From: CAIKOD01 sp035505975
Lineage (GTDB): Archaea > Halobacteriota > Methanomicrobia > Methanomicrobiales > Methanospirillaceae
DNA: 64,000 nucleotides
Direction of reading: 5' to 3'
Assembly: GCA_035505975.1 (NCBI GenBank)
Contig: DATJQJ010000055.1
Coordinates: 6,622 to 70,621, forward strand
Each line of letters starts with the position of its first letter. Within the stretch, counting starts at the first letter, position 1. The notes beneath the pieces were generated by a model that saw only the letters and a program-made list of their open reading frames with translations, made no database searches and was not told the origin of the DNA. Of this stretch, positions 63,836 to 64,000 are shown piece by piece. A program made the translations under genes and the position numbers.

Positions 63836-64000
63836 ATGGAAGCGCGATTCTTGGGGACTAACAAACAGTATGAGAAGTATATCGAGAATATTTATGAGGA
63901 ATCGGTAAAAGACGGAAGAATAAACCCGGATGACAAAAAACTGATTGAGTTTTTCATTATCAAATCTGAAAAAGCATCGACCAGCCTTTCACCCGCCCGA
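63836..64000 (+). CDS. probable tyrosine integrase, N-terminal part, cut by the window end
   Basis: The ATG at 63836 opens a frame that runs to the last base (55 codons). The stretch KYIENIYEESVKDGRINPDD then KKLIEFFIIKSEKAST resembles the N-terminal SAM-like core-binding domain of archaeal tyrosine recombinases. The catalytic domain lies beyond the window, so the call is by N-terminus only. The AT-rich upstream DNA fits a mobile element. Confidence 0.45.
   Translation, partial: MEARFLGTNKQYEKYIENIYEESVKDGRINPDDKKLIEFFIIKSEKASTSLSPAR

Noticed and set aside
1..64000. CRISPR array or cas genes
   Set aside because: No regularly spaced repeat-spacer series and no Cas-like protein found.

Overview
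The window looks like chromosomal DNA of a methanogenic euryarchaeon, most likely of the order Methanomicrobiales. Archaeal markers are a digeranylgeranylglyceryl-phosphate synthase (ether lipids), Trm1, a DRG/Obg-type GTPase, a DUF61 protein, an archaeal-type CoaD, an HdrA-like iron-sulfur flavoprotein, DUF116, an archaeal Rsm22/METTL17-like methyltransferase, a DacZ-like diadenylate cyclase domain and a fused ADP-forming acyl-CoA synthetase. Many short response regulators, PAS-rich histidine kinases and secreted proteins with signal peptides are also typical of this group. Genes are dense, on both strands, and often overlap by a few bases. There is no rRNA and no CRISPR array. Two tRNA genes are present: Glu-CTC and Arg-CCT.

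Layout. 1-9 kb, almost all on the minus strand: a STAS protein, a MacB-like ABC exporter operon with a CARDB-type surface protein, a PadR repressor with repeat-rich promoter DNA, an XRE regulator, a secreted protein, and a striking membrane protein joining two extracellular PKD domains to a cytoplasmic diadenylate cyclase. 9-23 kb: thiM-thiE, a secreted protein, a cardiolipin-synthase/PHP pair, a CheY-like regulator, a decayed alpha/beta hydrolase, a methyltransferase, a 1071-residue REC-PAS-kinase and a 14-TM drug exporter. 23-32 kb: two large dynamin-like GTPases flanking a compact plus-strand cluster (toroid protein, HEAT protein, enolase, MFS transporter, winged-helix-like protein). A conserved roughly 45-nt dispersed element sits at the divergent promoter of this cluster and again upstream of glnA. 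33-40 kb: glnA, a response regulator, an FMN-binding protein, a SOUL protein, a broken secreted protein, and a multicopper oxidase lying between the tRNA-Glu gene and a partial copy of its 3' end.

40-55 kb is core metabolism and translation: DRG GTPase, trm1, tRNA-Arg, ubiA-type lipid synthase, a tight operon of gamma-carbonic anhydrase / HdrA-like / MtnA-like / DUF116, coaD, pyrB-pyrI, a lipoprotein, an Rsm22-like protein, ADP-forming acyl-CoA synthetase and DUF61. 55-64 kb: a response regulator, a 1-Cys-looking Bcp peroxiredoxin, an MBL hydrolase, a Cache-HAMP-SpoIIE phosphatase, an alpha/alpha-barrel protein, small membrane proteins, and an AT-rich end holding a broken membrane gene and the start of a probable integrase.

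Themes. Signal transduction is rich: STAS and SpoIIE (partner switching without sigma factors), c-di-AMP, and REC/PAS kinases. Membrane remodelling and lipid genes recur: dynamins, cardiolipin synthase, DGGGP synthase. The best leads for something new are the PKD-TM-diadenylate cyclase, the dynamin pair with its gene cluster, the dispersed structured element, and the tRNA-Glu-flanked oxidase island.
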